From the NCBI GenBank assembly GCA_947493585.1, contig CANLRI010000001.1, positions 372,001-436,000 of the forward strand: DNA of 64,000 nucleotides, read 5' to 3'. The notes beneath the pieces are model-generated. The model worked only from the letters and a program-made list of their open reading frames with translations, made no database searches and had not been told where the DNA came from. Shown here in pieces: positions 49,711 through 58,199 of this stretch. The number at the start of each line of letters is the position of its first letter. The first letter of the stretch is position 1. Position numbers and translations under genes: made by a program. This DNA comes from an uncultured Planococcus sp. (GTDB lineage: Bacteria; Bacillota; Bacilli; Bacillales_A; Planococcaceae).

Positions 49711-50341
49711 GCCGACTGCGTATGCTGAATTGAATCCATTTACGGCCATCTGGACGCGTCCACGCGAGACAGTGCGCTACGTCATCGAAGAAAAAACCAC
49801 CAGCTTTATCGTCTTGCTTTTGGTCTTGGTTGGATTTGCAGGGGCGCTTTCCGGGGCTTCCGGCGGAGAGGAAATGTTTCCGGCCATAGGAGTGATTGTT
49901 GGCGCCTTGCTGCTTGGGCCGCTTTCTGCAGTCGCCGGGATTGCCATCATATCTGGAATTTACAAGCTCTTGGGCAAATTATTCGGGGGTGTCGGAACGT
50001 ATTCGGAAATGTTCCGCGCAGTCGTCACATCGAGCATTCCGCAAATTTGGCTATTGCCGATGTGGCTGATTTGGCTGCTCACATCGCCTTCGACTTTCTA
50101 TACGGAAATCGAACCTGGTGTGGCAGAACCTGGCACGGGTCTCGGTATGGTGATTGGCTTTCTGCTTCTGGCAGCCGTGATCATTGTCGGTATCTGGACT
50201 TTCGTTATCCAGTGTAAAGCAGTTGGAGAAGCGCAGCGATTTTCAGCGTGGAAAGGGTTTTTCGTAATTGTGATCCCGTCCGTGCTGTTCGCAGTAGTCA
50301 TCATTACCTTGTTAGCGATGTTCCTGTTTGCCGCATTCTAA
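49703..50341 (+). CDS. Yip1-domain membrane protein
   Basis: The protein has 212 residues. The N-terminus carries NPFTAIWTRPRETVRYVI, the typical lead of bacterial Yip1 proteins, then five helices separated by glycine-rich loops (FAGALSGASGGEE, LGKLFGGVGTYSEMFRAVV) and an end of two long helices. Function in bacteria is unknown. The ATG at 49703 has only a poor Shine-Dalgarno, whereas a strong one precedes the overlapping 15-codon ORF, so initiation may be coupled or the gene may carry a frameshift near 49703. Confidence 0.8.
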   Translation: MNEPTAYAELNPFTAIWTRPRETVRYVIEEKTTSFIVLLLVLVGFAGALSGASGGEEMFPAIGVIVGALLLGPLSAVAGIAIISGIYKLLGKLFGGVGTYSEMFRAVVTSSIPQIWLLPMWLIWLLTSPSTFYTEIEPGVAEPGTGLGMVIGFLLLAAVIIVGIWTFVIQCKAVGEAQRFSAWKGFFVIVIPSVLFAVVIITLLAMFLFAAF

Positions 50342-50360
50342 ATCTTAATAATGACTAAAC

Positions 50361-50396
50361 AAAAGAGCCATCGCTTTTACGCGGCGGCTCTTTTTT
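50361..50396 (+). terminator. Intrinsic terminator of the Yip1 gene
   Basis: Nine pairs (50361-50369 with 50386-50394) with an inner CGC/GCG helix are followed by T6. Confidence 0.88.
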
Positions 50397-50637
50397 AGCT
50401 TTGCGGGACCTCTTGAAGGATGGCTTTGGATTTTCAGGAAAACTAAAGCAAATGGCTTATCGGGCTGTTGATTGCAAAGAGTGGAGAGAAAAAGCTAGGT
50501 ACAGAAACACGAGAGCTGTTGTGACAATTTATTTATCTTTTGTAATATTTAGAAAGTTTTGCCGTATACTATTGTATCACTCTCACACGCCCTCTATACT
50601 TTATTCGACTAGCGAACTAAACCTTGGAGGGATTCTA

Positions 50638-52041
50638 TTGAAAATTCATAAACCGTTTTTAAATGTAGCTCTGGCTTCTGCTCTTGTTTTCTCATTTGCA
50701 CCGTCTAGCATGGCGCATGATGCACTGGATGGCAGTGATTTGTCGAAAGGGGAGCGTGCTGTTTTCTCCAATGAAGAAATGCTGAATTTGAGCGACGCCA
50801 GTATGTCAGGGTCGAAAAATGTCTCGAACTTGACCGAGTCGGCTGCTGTGCAGATCAAGGAATTGGCAGGCGTCCAGAATAACACGGCCGATGTCTACGC
50901 GCATAAAGGGTTTGCGTATCTTGGAACACATACGGCCAATGGCGGCAACGGCGGAGTCCGTGTCTTCGATTTGAAAGATCCGTCCAATCCGAAAGAAATA
51001 TCGGTTTTCGGCCATGACGACGTAGCCGGAACTTGGCAGGAGAAAGTCATCGTCAAAAGCGTGAATACAGCTGATTTTAAAGGCGATCTGGCAGTGGTCA
51101 GCGTGCAGCAAAGAGACCGCCATGCGGATACAGCGGGAGGCTTCCTGTTATATGACGTAACCGATCCACACACACCGAAAAAGCTAGGCTATTGGGAGAC
51201 CTATGCGGATACGCGCGGAACGCATGAATTGTATTTGACGATGCAAGGCGACCGCGCACTGGTCTTTGCCTCGAATCCGTATGCTGATATCTACAGCGGC
51301 GGTGAAGAACACGATTTCCAAATCGTCGATGTTTCAGATCCGGCGAACCCGGAAACGCTGTGGCAGTTCGATCCGCGCAGCCTTCCGGAAGTGCCTGACT
51401 CGTTCAACGGCTACAACTGGAACGCGCCTGATGGCAAAACACGCGCTGTCTTCAACCACAGTGTCATCACCGACCACAACGCGCAATACGCTTACGTCTC
51501 AATGTGGGACCTCGGCACTGTGATTTTCGATATCCAGGATCCGGAGAACCCGGTGTATATCGGCCGTACTGATTATTCTTCGGAACAGCAAGGAGCCGCC
51601 CATTCCGCAGCTCTTGCGAAAGGCGGAAATGTCCTGATCGAAACACGCGAAGTGTCGACGCCGGTAAGAGCAGGCTATGAAGAATCCTATGGCTATACGC
51701 GAATCTTCGACATTAAAGATAAAGCGAATCCGAAACTGCTGAGCGAATTCAAAACGGATTTGACGGAAAAAGTAGAGGACGGCCCGACATTTGCGAATAC
51801 TGTGCATGACCCGAAAGTTCACGGCAATACGCTGTACTTGAGCCATTATGCAGGCGGCGTCTACATGGTGGATATCACGGACCCAAGCAATCCTGAGCAG
51901 ATCGGCCAATATGTGCCGGAGCAGGCGGATGTATGGGGCGTGTTCGTCGACCGCAACTATGTGCTCGCATCTGATATGGGGCAAGGCTTGAAAGTGCTGC
52001 AAAAAGGAAAAGGCGAAAAGCCGAACCCGGCCAAGCATTAA
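50638..52041 (+). CDS. Secreted LVIVD-repeat beta-propeller protein
   Basis: The protein has 467 residues from a TTG start at 50638 (TTGGAGG 7 bases ahead); the ORF extends further upstream but without coding character. A signal peptide ends near SSMAHD. LVIVD-type repeats occur through the mature part: VRVFDLKDPSNPKEIS, FLLYDVTDPHTPKKLG, FQIVDVSDPANPETL, VIFDIQDPENPVYIG, TRIFDIKDKANPKLL and VYMVDITDPSNPEQIG. Six such motifs suggest a propeller. These proteins are cell-surface or secreted with no known reaction. A preceding A/T-rich stretch (50520-50580) probably holds the promoter. Confidence 0.85.
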   Translation: MKIHKPFLNVALASALVFSFAPSSMAHDALDGSDLSKGERAVFSNEEMLNLSDASMSGSKNVSNLTESAAVQIKELAGVQNNTADVYAHKGFAYLGTHTANGGNGGVRVFDLKDPSNPKEISVFGHDDVAGTWQEKVIVKSVNTADFKGDLAVVSVQQRDRHADTAGGFLLYDVTDPHTPKKLGYWETYADTRGTHELYLTMQGDRALVFASNPYADIYSGGEEHDFQIVDVSDPANPETLWQFDPRSLPEVPDSFNGYNWNAPDGKTRAVFNHSVITDHNAQYAYVSMWDLGTVIFDIQDPENPVYIGRTDYSSEQQGAAHSAALAKGGNVLIETREVSTPVRAGYEESYGYTRIFDIKDKANPKLLSEFKTDLTEKVEDGPTFANTVHDPKVHGNTLYLSHYAGGVYMVDITDPSNPEQIGQYVPEQADVWGVFVDRNYVLASDMGQGLKVLQKGKGEKPNPAKH

Positions 52042-52048
52042 TCCATTG

Positions 52049-52087
52049 AAAAAGGCGATTCCGAAAAAATCCGGAATCGCCTTTTTT
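52049..52087. terminator. Intrinsic terminator
   Basis: A 14-bp perfect stem (52050-52063 with 52072-52085) with T6 and A5 flanks sits between convergent genes. Confidence 0.9.
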
Positions 52088-52091
52088 GTGT

Positions 52092-52922
52092 TTATGGTTT
52101 TTCGTAGCGCTGGACGTTGTTCTCATCAATATCAACTGTCTCACGCTGCACCGTTTCGCTGATATGCTTCGTCTCTTGTACTTTGCGTTTATGGACGATG
52201 ATTTCCTCGCTGACGTATTTCACTTTGCGCACTTCCAGGCGTTCTTCGATGACGGGAATGTGCCAAAGGCCGTCTTTTTCGTAAGTCTCGGCGGAATGGC
52301 CGCTTGCTTCATATTCGGAAAGCTCCTGATTGACTGGGCGGCGTTCAACTTCGACTTCTTCCCGTTCATACGGAACATCAAGTGTCTGTTGTTCTTCGAC
52401 CGTGTTCTTATGGATGTCGACGCTTCCGGATTCCACCCATTTCTTATCCACCGCCAAGCGTTCTTCGTGGAGTTTCATCTGTTGTTCGTCACTCAAGTCG
52501 GGTGTTTCGGTTTTTTGACTATTGTTCTCTGCCTGTCTGTTTGCAGATAAGCTGGCTGCCGCGGCATCGAAGTTCTGGTAATTCATGCCGTATTCACTGT
52601 CGACGTAAAGTATGATCTTGCCGCTTTGGATTTGTTTGTAATACTCATCCGCTTCGGACTCAGAGAGGCCCATTTGTTTGAGCGCATCTTTTGTCGGATC
52701 TTCCCCGGAAATAAACGATTTGAACTTGTCCATGAAATCGCCCTCATCGGTATTTAAATGGACGTCCGTCTGCCCTTGCACCATCTGCAGCTGCTGTCCG
52801 TTCAAAGCGACGACATACATATCCTCTTCTTTATATCCCTGTGCTTTCAATTCACCGATTTCATGGATCACTTCCGCCTGCACATCGAATGTGCCGATCA
52901 ATTTATGGCCGTGTTTTTGCAT
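52092..52922 (-). CDS. YsnF/AvaK-like stress protein
   Basis: The protein has 276 residues. Residues 5-110 form a general-stress-protein-17M-like domain (KLIGTFDVQAEVIHEIGELKAQGY, KDALKQMGLSESEADEYYKQI). After a polar linker the YsnF/AvaK (DUF2382) domain follows: KLHEERLAVDKKWVESGSVDIHK, VEVERRPVNQ, IPVIEERLEVRKVKYVSEEIIVHK. The Bacillus subtilis relatives are induced by general stress through SigB. The SigB-type promoter at 52976-53004 agrees with this. The start at 52922 has AGGAGG 8 bases ahead. The molecular function is not known. Confidence 0.88.
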   Translation of the reverse strand: MQKHGHKLIGTFDVQAEVIHEIGELKAQGYKEEDMYVVALNGQQLQMVQGQTDVHLNTDEGDFMDKFKSFISGEDPTKDALKQMGLSESEADEYYKQIQSGKIILYVDSEYGMNYQNFDAAAASLSANRQAENNSQKTETPDLSDEQQMKLHEERLAVDKKWVESGSVDIHKNTVEEQQTLDVPYEREEVEVERRPVNQELSEYEASGHSAETYEKDGLWHIPVIEERLEVRKVKYVSEEIIVHKRKVQETKHISETVQRETVDIDENNVQRYEKP

Positions 52923-52975
52923 AATTGCATCCTCCTGTAAGGTCAATGTTTTGCCGTGTTTGCGTTATGGCTTAT

Positions 52976-53004
52976 GTACCCGGAAAGCGAGAGTCGATAA
53001 ACCT
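52976..53004 (-). promoter_or_regulatory. SigB-type promoter of the YsnF-like gene
   Basis: On the minus strand AGGTTTAT (53004-52997), 15 bases, then GGGTAC (52981-52976) match the SigB pattern RGGWTTRA-N14-GGGTAT closely. It ends 54 bases before the start codon. Confidence 0.6.
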
Positions 53005-53148
53005 TGGCGAAGCATAGGGAGTCCGGAGAAAGGTGTGGGAGTTACGAATCGAAAGAAGAAGAAGAATCTATGGAGTTGTGAAATTGTTATTTAAATGTGG
53101 TTGAGGAAAAAGCATTTGTGCCTACAAAGAAATATTTTTGTAAACCTA

Positions 53149-53176
53149 TTGTAATGTTCGTAAAATATCATATAAT
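53149..53176 (+). promoter_or_regulatory. SigA promoter of the cell-wall protein gene
   Basis: TTGTAA (53149-53154), 16 bases, TATAAT (53171-53176), with the ATG 45 bases beyond the -10. Confidence 0.65.
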
Positions 53177-53220
53177 TGGAAAAGAAATGAATACATTACA
53201 GAATGGGGAAACGATTAACA

Positions 53221-54222
53221 ATGACTTATAGCAAAGTGTTGACGACTGCGGCATTGACTGCAGCTTTGGCTCTTGGAGCAATTTTACCGACTGGTGCAGC
53301 ATCTGCAGCTGAACTTACTGAAGACAATTCTTACCGTTTTGCTGGAAGCGACCGCTACCAGACAAGCTTGGAAGTTTCTCAGGATTGGCCAGATAATAGC
53401 GTTGAAACAGTCGTTGTAGCAACAGGCGGGGATTTCCCGGATGCATTGGCTGCAACACCTTTGGCTGGCGCACATTTTTCTCCTTTACTTTTGACGAAAA
53501 AAGATTCACTTCCTGCAGGATTCGCGGCTGAACTCAAGCGTTTGGGAGCGAAGAATGTAATCTTGGTAGGCGGTACAGGAGCTATTTCAGAGAAAGTACA
53601 AAAAGAAATCTCAGCACTTAAGATCAACGTAGAGCGTATCAACGGAAAAACACGTTATGAAACTGCTGTTAACATCGCAGAAGAAGTGGGCATGGGAGAT
53701 ACTCTTTATGTAGCGACTGGCGCAAACTTTGCTGATTCATTGTCGGTTTCTCCAGCTGCAGGATATTATGCAGACCCAATCCTTCTAGTACCGGCAACAG
53801 GCGCTGTACCAACTGTTGTAGCTGATTATATCAAAGCGAACCAGCCAGAATGGCCAATCATTGTTGGCGGTGAAGGCGCAGTAGGGCCGGCTGTTGAAGA
53901 CTTGTTCGTAGACCCAATCCGCATCGCTGGAAAAACCCGTTACGAGACAAATAAAGAATTCAATGAATTCGCACTAGAGTTCGGGTTCATCGAAAATCAA
54001 AGTGAAACCTTTATTGCTACAGGCGCAAACTATCCGGATGCATTGTCCGGAAGTGCTTTAGCAGCTTCATACGGTGGAGCATTAGTTTTGACTGCGAAAA
54101 CGCCATCTGAAGCATCTAAACAACAAATCAAGAACTTCGAAACGCCAGATTCCTTCTACACAATCCTTGGCGGCGAAGGAGCCGTTTCTTCTGCAACATT
54201 GAAACAACTATTCGCAAAATAA
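53221..54222 (+). CDS. Cell-wall protein with three CWB2 repeats
   Basis: The protein has 333 residues. A signal peptide ends around GAASAA. Three repeats of the CWB2 (cell wall-binding 2) type follow, each with RxxGxxRYET, VATGANF.DALS and IIVGGEGAV motifs: about 40-135 (YRFAGSDRYQTS), 140-235 (ERINGKTRYETA) and 236-333 (IRIAGKTRYETN). They anchor proteins to anionic wall polymers. No separate catalytic domain is present, so the repeats are the whole mature protein. The ATG at 53221 is preferred over 53203, which lacks a Shine-Dalgarno. Confidence 0.9.
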   Translation: MTYSKVLTTAALTAALALGAILPTGAASAAELTEDNSYRFAGSDRYQTSLEVSQDWPDNSVETVVVATGGDFPDALAATPLAGAHFSPLLLTKKDSLPAGFAAELKRLGAKNVILVGGTGAISEKVQKEISALKINVERINGKTRYETAVNIAEEVGMGDTLYVATGANFADSLSVSPAAGYYADPILLVPATGAVPTVVADYIKANQPEWPIIVGGEGAVGPAVEDLFVDPIRIAGKTRYETNKEFNEFALEFGFIENQSETFIATGANYPDALSGSALAASYGGALVLTAKTPSEASKQQIKNFETPDSFYTILGGEGAVSSATLKQLFAK

Positions 54223-54230
54223 TACCTGAA

Positions 54231-54260
54231 AAATGCCTGCCATCCGGCGGGCATTTTTTT
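54231..54260 (+). terminator. Intrinsic terminator of the CWB2 gene
   Basis: Eight pairs (54234-54241 with 54246-54253), one G-T, are followed by T7. Confidence 0.85.
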
Positions 54261-54359
54261 CTCGCTAAAAGCAAAAGTCTATTTCTTGTATAGAAGATTA
54301 GGTATAATGAATCCGTTGCAAGAAATAAAGAAAGAAAGCAACAATTGACGGAGGTACCA

Positions 54360-55196
54360 ATGGAAAAAGAAATGGTGTTATTCGGCAAGCGAGTGGAAGA
54401 AGATAAATATATGATTGCGCAATTGATCCAAGAAGAGCGGCTGGCGGCATTGCCGAAGGATGTTGTGGAAGAAAACCGCAAATTCTCGGAGCTGGTGTTG
54501 GAAGAGCGCGCCCGTTTCATTGAATTGCTCGGGAAAGCTATGCAAGACAGCTGCAATGAGGCAAAGAACATGGCAATGATTACGGAGTGGGGCAATGCAA
54601 CGGGGAATTTCTTTCTGGAGCAGGGCATGACACTTGACGCAGCGCTCGCAGAAACTGGCTTATACCGGAAGCATCTGGCAGCCGTAATCAAAAGCGAAGG
54701 CCGGCGTTTAGGTATTTCCCCGGAAATAACCTACGACGCTGCGGAATTATTGCACGCGTTGTTGGACCATGCGACGTATTCCTATACGCATGCCTATACG
54801 ATTTCCTACCAGAACAAATTAACAACAGCACGCCAGGAGTTTCTGGAATTGTCGGCGCCTGTTGTCCCGATCAGCGATTCGGTCGCCATTTTGCCGCTTG
54901 TCGGCAGCATTGAAATCGACCGGGCACATTATATTTTGGAGCGTACGCTATTGTCGGCAAGTGAATTAAAGATCAACACATTGATTGTTGATTTGTCAGG
55001 GGTCATCCGGGTCGATACGATGGTGGCGGAACAAGTCATTAAAATCATCCAGGCGCTCGGGCTGATCGGCGTCGGAGCGATTTTGACGGGGATCCGTCCA
55101 GAGGCGGCGCAATCCTTGACGACATTCGGTGTGGATGTGCGGACATTGAACATCGGCGGCAGCTTGAAGCGTGCCTTGGAGAATGTCTATAATTGA
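54360..55196 (+). CDS. RsbR-like STAS-domain co-antagonist
   Basis: The protein has 278 residues. The first 150 are helical (non-heme globin-like or coiled sensor): YMIAQLIQEERLAALPKDV, RFIELLGKAMQDS. The last 115 form a STAS domain: VVPISDSVAILPLVGSIEIDRAHYI, LIVDLSGVIRVDTMVAEQVIKII and GAILTGIRPEAAQSL, with the conserved Thr/Ser positions that RsbT phosphorylates. Proteins with this plan build the stressosome that controls SigB. The gene stands alone. With the YsnF-like gene nearby it supports a SigB-based stress response in this organism. Confidence 0.88.
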   Translation: MEKEMVLFGKRVEEDKYMIAQLIQEERLAALPKDVVEENRKFSELVLEERARFIELLGKAMQDSCNEAKNMAMITEWGNATGNFFLEQGMTLDAALAETGLYRKHLAAVIKSEGRRLGISPEITYDAAELLHALLDHATYSYTHAYTISYQNKLTTARQEFLELSAPVVPISDSVAILPLVGSIEIDRAHYILERTLLSASELKINTLIVDLSGVIRVDTMVAEQVIKIIQALGLIGVGAILTGIRPEAAQSLTTFGVDVRTLNIGGSLKRALENVYN

Positions 55197-55241
55197 AAAA
55201 AGGCTTCGCGGACCCTGAAATGGGTCTGCGAAGCCTTTTTT
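55196..55241. terminator. Long bidirectional intrinsic terminator
   Basis: A stem of about 20 pairs (55196-55215 with 55222-55241, one G-T) with A6/T6 flanks lies between convergent genes. Confidence 0.92.
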
Positions 55242-56130
55242 AATTGGTGACCGCGTCCTGTTTAACGGACGGCAGGAATTGCTGCAAAGTGGCTGTTTCT
55301 TCTTCTGTTAAAGCGAGCATCGGCAAGCGTACGCCGCCGACCGGAACACCTAATAGGTTGAGTGCCGCTTTGACCGGGCTCGGGCTCGGTGCTGCGAACA
55401 AAGCTTTCATCGTCGGCAGTAATTTGCGGTGAAGCGCGGCGGCTCCAGCTGTATCGCCTGTGCGGAATAATTTAACCATCTCCTGCATTTCGTTGCCGAT
55501 GATGTGGGAAGCGACCGAGACGATGCCTGTTCCGCCGATAGAAAGCATCGGCAAGGTCAGGCTGTCATCGCCGCTGTAGACGGCAAAGTCGCTGCTTGTA
55601 CGTTCGATGATTTCAGAAGCGGCATCCAAATCGCCGCTTGCTTCTTTCACGCAGGTGATATTGTCGATAAGCGACAGGCGGACGATGGTATCGACCGATA
55701 GATTGACGACACTGCGGCCCGGAATATTATAGAGCATGACCGGAAGCGTCGTCGCGTTTGCAATCGCTTCAAAATGGCGGTACATGCCTTCCTGGGACGG
55801 TTTGTTATAGTAAGGAGTGACGAGCATGACGCCATCGACGCCCGCTTGCTCTGCCTGCTGGGTCAAGGCGACCGATGCGCGCGTGTTGTTTGAGCCGGTG
55901 CCCGCGATGATTTTCGCGCGCCCGTCTGCTACGGTGACGACATGGACGAACAGCGCCACTTTTTCGTCTGTCGACAAAGTCGGCGATTCGCCGGTCGTCC
56001 CGGCGACAACGATGCTGTCCGAACCGTTATTGATTAGATATTCCACGAGATTTGTTGTTGCCTGAAAATCGATTTCACCGTCTGAGTCAAATGGCGTCGC
56101 CATCGCAGTGATCACTTGACCGAATTTCAT
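55240..56130 (-). CDS. dapA: 4-hydroxy-tetrahydrodipicolinate synthase
   Basis: The protein has 296 residues, normal for DapA. It condenses pyruvate and aspartate semialdehyde in the lysine/diaminopimelate pathway. Landmarks are AGTTGESPTL (T45, T46), the LVTPYYNKPSQEGMYRHF stretch with the catalytic Tyr region, LYNIPGRS and the Schiff-base lysine in CVKEASGD. The start at 56130 has AAAAGGGTG ahead and follows a lysine riboswitch with its own terminator (56195-56445), so expression falls when lysine is high. It is not followed by other lysine genes. Confidence 0.95.
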   Translation of the reverse strand: MKFGQVITAMATPFDSDGEIDFQATTNLVEYLINNGSDSIVVAGTTGESPTLSTDEKVALFVHVVTVADGRAKIIAGTGSNNTRASVALTQQAEQAGVDGVMLVTPYYNKPSQEGMYRHFEAIANATTLPVMLYNIPGRSVVNLSVDTIVRLSLIDNITCVKEASGDLDAASEIIERTSSDFAVYSGDDSLTLPMLSIGGTGIVSVASHIIGNEMQEMVKLFRTGDTAGAAALHRKLLPTMKALFAAPSPSPVKAALNLLGVPVGGVRLPMLALTEEETATLQQFLPSVKQDAVTN

Positions 56131-56194
56131 AGAGAACACACCCTTTTCTAAGTTTTTTTCAAAAGTTAGAGGTGGGGGCCGGTCCGAAGTAAAC

Positions 56195-56225
56195 AAAAAG
56201 GCAGCAACGGGGGCCCGTTGCTGCC
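56195..56225 (-). terminator. Riboswitch-controlled terminator of dapA
   Basis: GGCAGCAACGGG (56200-56211) pairs with CCCGTTGCTGCC (56214-56225); on the minus strand T5 follows. It is the expression platform of the lysine riboswitch. Confidence 0.88.
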
Positions 56226-56232
56226 GTTAGAA

Positions 56233-56445
56233 ACAATGTTTACCAATCGTTCCTGTTCGTCAGATAGCCCTCCATATAGTTTCCTATATGACAGTCCGGC
56301 ACTTCTTCAGTGCAGAACCAGCGCACAGGAATATGAGCATCCTGCCGCTTCGGCAAATCCCCCTTTCGGCAATCGTCCTAAGAGCTCATACTCCTCGGAT
56401 TGCGTACTGATGGTTTTTGCGCCTCTATCCTCGCTCCGCTAAGGA
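56233..56445 (-). promoter_or_regulatory. Lysine riboswitch (L box) of dapA
   Basis: On the minus strand, reading down from about 56445, the L-box landmarks come in order: AGAGGCGC, CAGTACGCAATCCGAGGAG, GCCGAAAGGGGGATTTGCCG, GCACTGAAGAAGTGC, ACTGTCATATAGGAAAC and GGAGGGCTATCTG. These cover the P1-P5 core. A terminator (56195-56225) lies between it and dapA. Lysine binding should favour termination. Confidence 0.9.
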
Positions 56446-56585
56446 AGCAAGAAATTATTGAATTAGCTGTAATATAACAGAAAGAAATGGGAATGGCAAG
56501 AGAAAAAGAATTTTTTATTTTGCAAAATGTGGGAATAGTAAGCTGCGGCTTTAATTGATCTCACTGGATAAAAGGAGGCAATCAG

Positions 56586-57182
56586 ATGGACGATCATCAA
56601 ATGGACCGGCAATTGAATATCCAAACCGGTGGCGAACAAATGGGCTTTAATGCGTCGATGCATGAGCACCGTTTCGAAGTGACGCCCTATGCGTGGCTGG
56701 ATAGATTGTTCAAGGCACACCCGCTTAAGGGCAGCGGCAGGCTGGTCGATTTTGGCAGCGGCAAAGGGCGCTTGAACTTTTTTGCGCATCATGTATTCGG
56801 GACGCCGTCGGCAGGAGTGGAAGTCGATCCATCGCTTCATGAAGCTTCGCTGCGGAATTTACAGCGCTTTAAGGGGAAGGCGGACATCGAATTCATCAAC
56901 GGCTACGCGCAGGATTATGAAATCCATCCGGAAGATCGCTGGTTTTATTTTTTCAATCCGTTTTCCGATCCGGTGTTCATGACGGTCATAGACAGGATTT
57001 TGGCATCAGTAGCCGATCATCCGCGCGAAGTCGAAGTGATTTTATTTTATCCGGCAATCGAGTATACCGATTTCCTCGAACGCCGCACCGCTTTTGAATT
57101 GACCGGTGATATTGAGCTTCCAGTTGAAGCGGAAGATCCGCGCGAACGATTTTTGGTCTACCGCTTGCCGAGATGGGATTAA
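56586..57182 (+). CDS. SAM-dependent methyltransferase
   Basis: The protein has 198 residues. The class I methyltransferase core is clear: LVDFGSGKGRLNFFA (motif I, near 53-67), GVEVDPSLHEASLRNLQ (motif II), DIEFINGYAQDYEI and the WFYFFNPF strand, where NPF stands in place of a DPP/NPPY-like motif. Its substrate is unknown. AAGGAGG precedes the ATG. It is separate from dapA (divergent) and ends 59 bases before the metallopeptidase gene. Confidence 0.8.
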   Translation: MDDHQMDRQLNIQTGGEQMGFNASMHEHRFEVTPYAWLDRLFKAHPLKGSGRLVDFGSGKGRLNFFAHHVFGTPSAGVEVDPSLHEASLRNLQRFKGKADIEFINGYAQDYEIHPEDRWFYFFNPFSDPVFMTVIDRILASVADHPREVEVILFYPAIEYTDFLERRTAFELTGDIELPVEAEDPRERFLVYRLPRWD

Positions 57183-57241
57183 AGTTTCCGGTGAAACGGG
57201 TATAGCTTTATAAAAATGGATGCGGAAAGAGGGTTTCGGTT

Positions 57242-58084
57242 ATGAAATGGAAAGGGCGAGCGGGCAGCAGGAATGTAGAAGACAGGAGAGGGCGCGGTGT
57301 TGGCGGGCCGGTTCTTGCCGGCGGCGGGATCGGCGGCTTGCTGATTGTCCTGTTGATCACGTTTCTCGGGGGCGACCCGGGAGCGATACTTGGCGATGGC
57401 GGAGGAGCTTCTACTTCGGAACCGTATGTGGCAAGTGAGCGGGAAGAAGAACTTGCCGATTTCGTATCGGTCGTCCTCGCAGATACGGAAGAGGTTTGGG
57501 CGGAAGTGTTCGCTGAAGAAGGCATGGAGTATGTCGAGCCGACTCTGGTGCTGTTTTCTGGAAGCGTCCAGTCAGCTTGCGGCATGGCCGGCTCTGCGAC
57601 GGGGCCATTTTACTGCCCGGCGGATTCCAAGCTGTATATTGATTTAAGCTTTTACGATGAACTCGAGCGCCAGTTCAATGCACCTGGTGATTTTGCGATG
57701 GCGTATGTCGTCGCGCATGAAGTCGGCCATCACGTGCAGAACCTGCTTGGCGTGCTCGGGGATGTCCAGCAGGCACGCAATCAGCTGAGCGAAACCGAAT
57801 ACAACCAATTGCAAGTGCGCCTGGAATTGCAGGCGGATTATTTATCGGGCGTCTGGGCGCATCATGCTCAAGGCATGGGCTATTTGGAAGAAGGCGACCT
57901 GGAAGAAGCTTTGAACGCAGCCAGTGCGGTCGGTGATGACACGATCCAGAAGCGGACGCGCGGCTACGCCGTTCCGGAAAGCTTTACTCATGGCACATCC
58001 GAACAGCGGAAAGAATGGTTCTACAAAGGCTTCCGCGCCGGTGATTTGAATGATGGCAATACCTTCAATGCACCTGAATTATAA
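57242..58084 (+). CDS. Neutral zinc metallopeptidase (YpfJ-like)
   Basis: The protein has 280 residues. A basic N-terminus and one helix (GIGGLLIVLLITFLGG) anchor it in the membrane. The outside domain has the zinc motif VVAHEVGHHVQ (HExxH, near 160), a third ligand region LELQADYLSGVWAHH, and the family's CGMA..TGPFYCPAD cysteines. These proteins (PF04228) are held to be metalloproteases, though the target is not known. The start has an AGAGGG site. The gene is close behind the methyltransferase but probably independent. Confidence 0.87.
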   Translation: MKWKGRAGSRNVEDRRGRGVGGPVLAGGGIGGLLIVLLITFLGGDPGAILGDGGGASTSEPYVASEREEELADFVSVVLADTEEVWAEVFAEEGMEYVEPTLVLFSGSVQSACGMAGSATGPFYCPADSKLYIDLSFYDELERQFNAPGDFAMAYVVAHEVGHHVQNLLGVLGDVQQARNQLSETEYNQLQVRLELQADYLSGVWAHHAQGMGYLEEGDLEEALNAASAVGDDTIQKRTRGYAVPESFTHGTSEQRKEWFYKGFRAGDLNDGNTFNAPEL

Positions 58085-58199
58085 ACTTTCGAAAAGATTG
58101 ATATTTTGCGCTTGGTGATTCATTATAAAGAATAGACAGTCTTTTTCATCGGCAACTGTAAATGAAGAAGAAATCCTATTCTATGAAGGAAGTACACTC

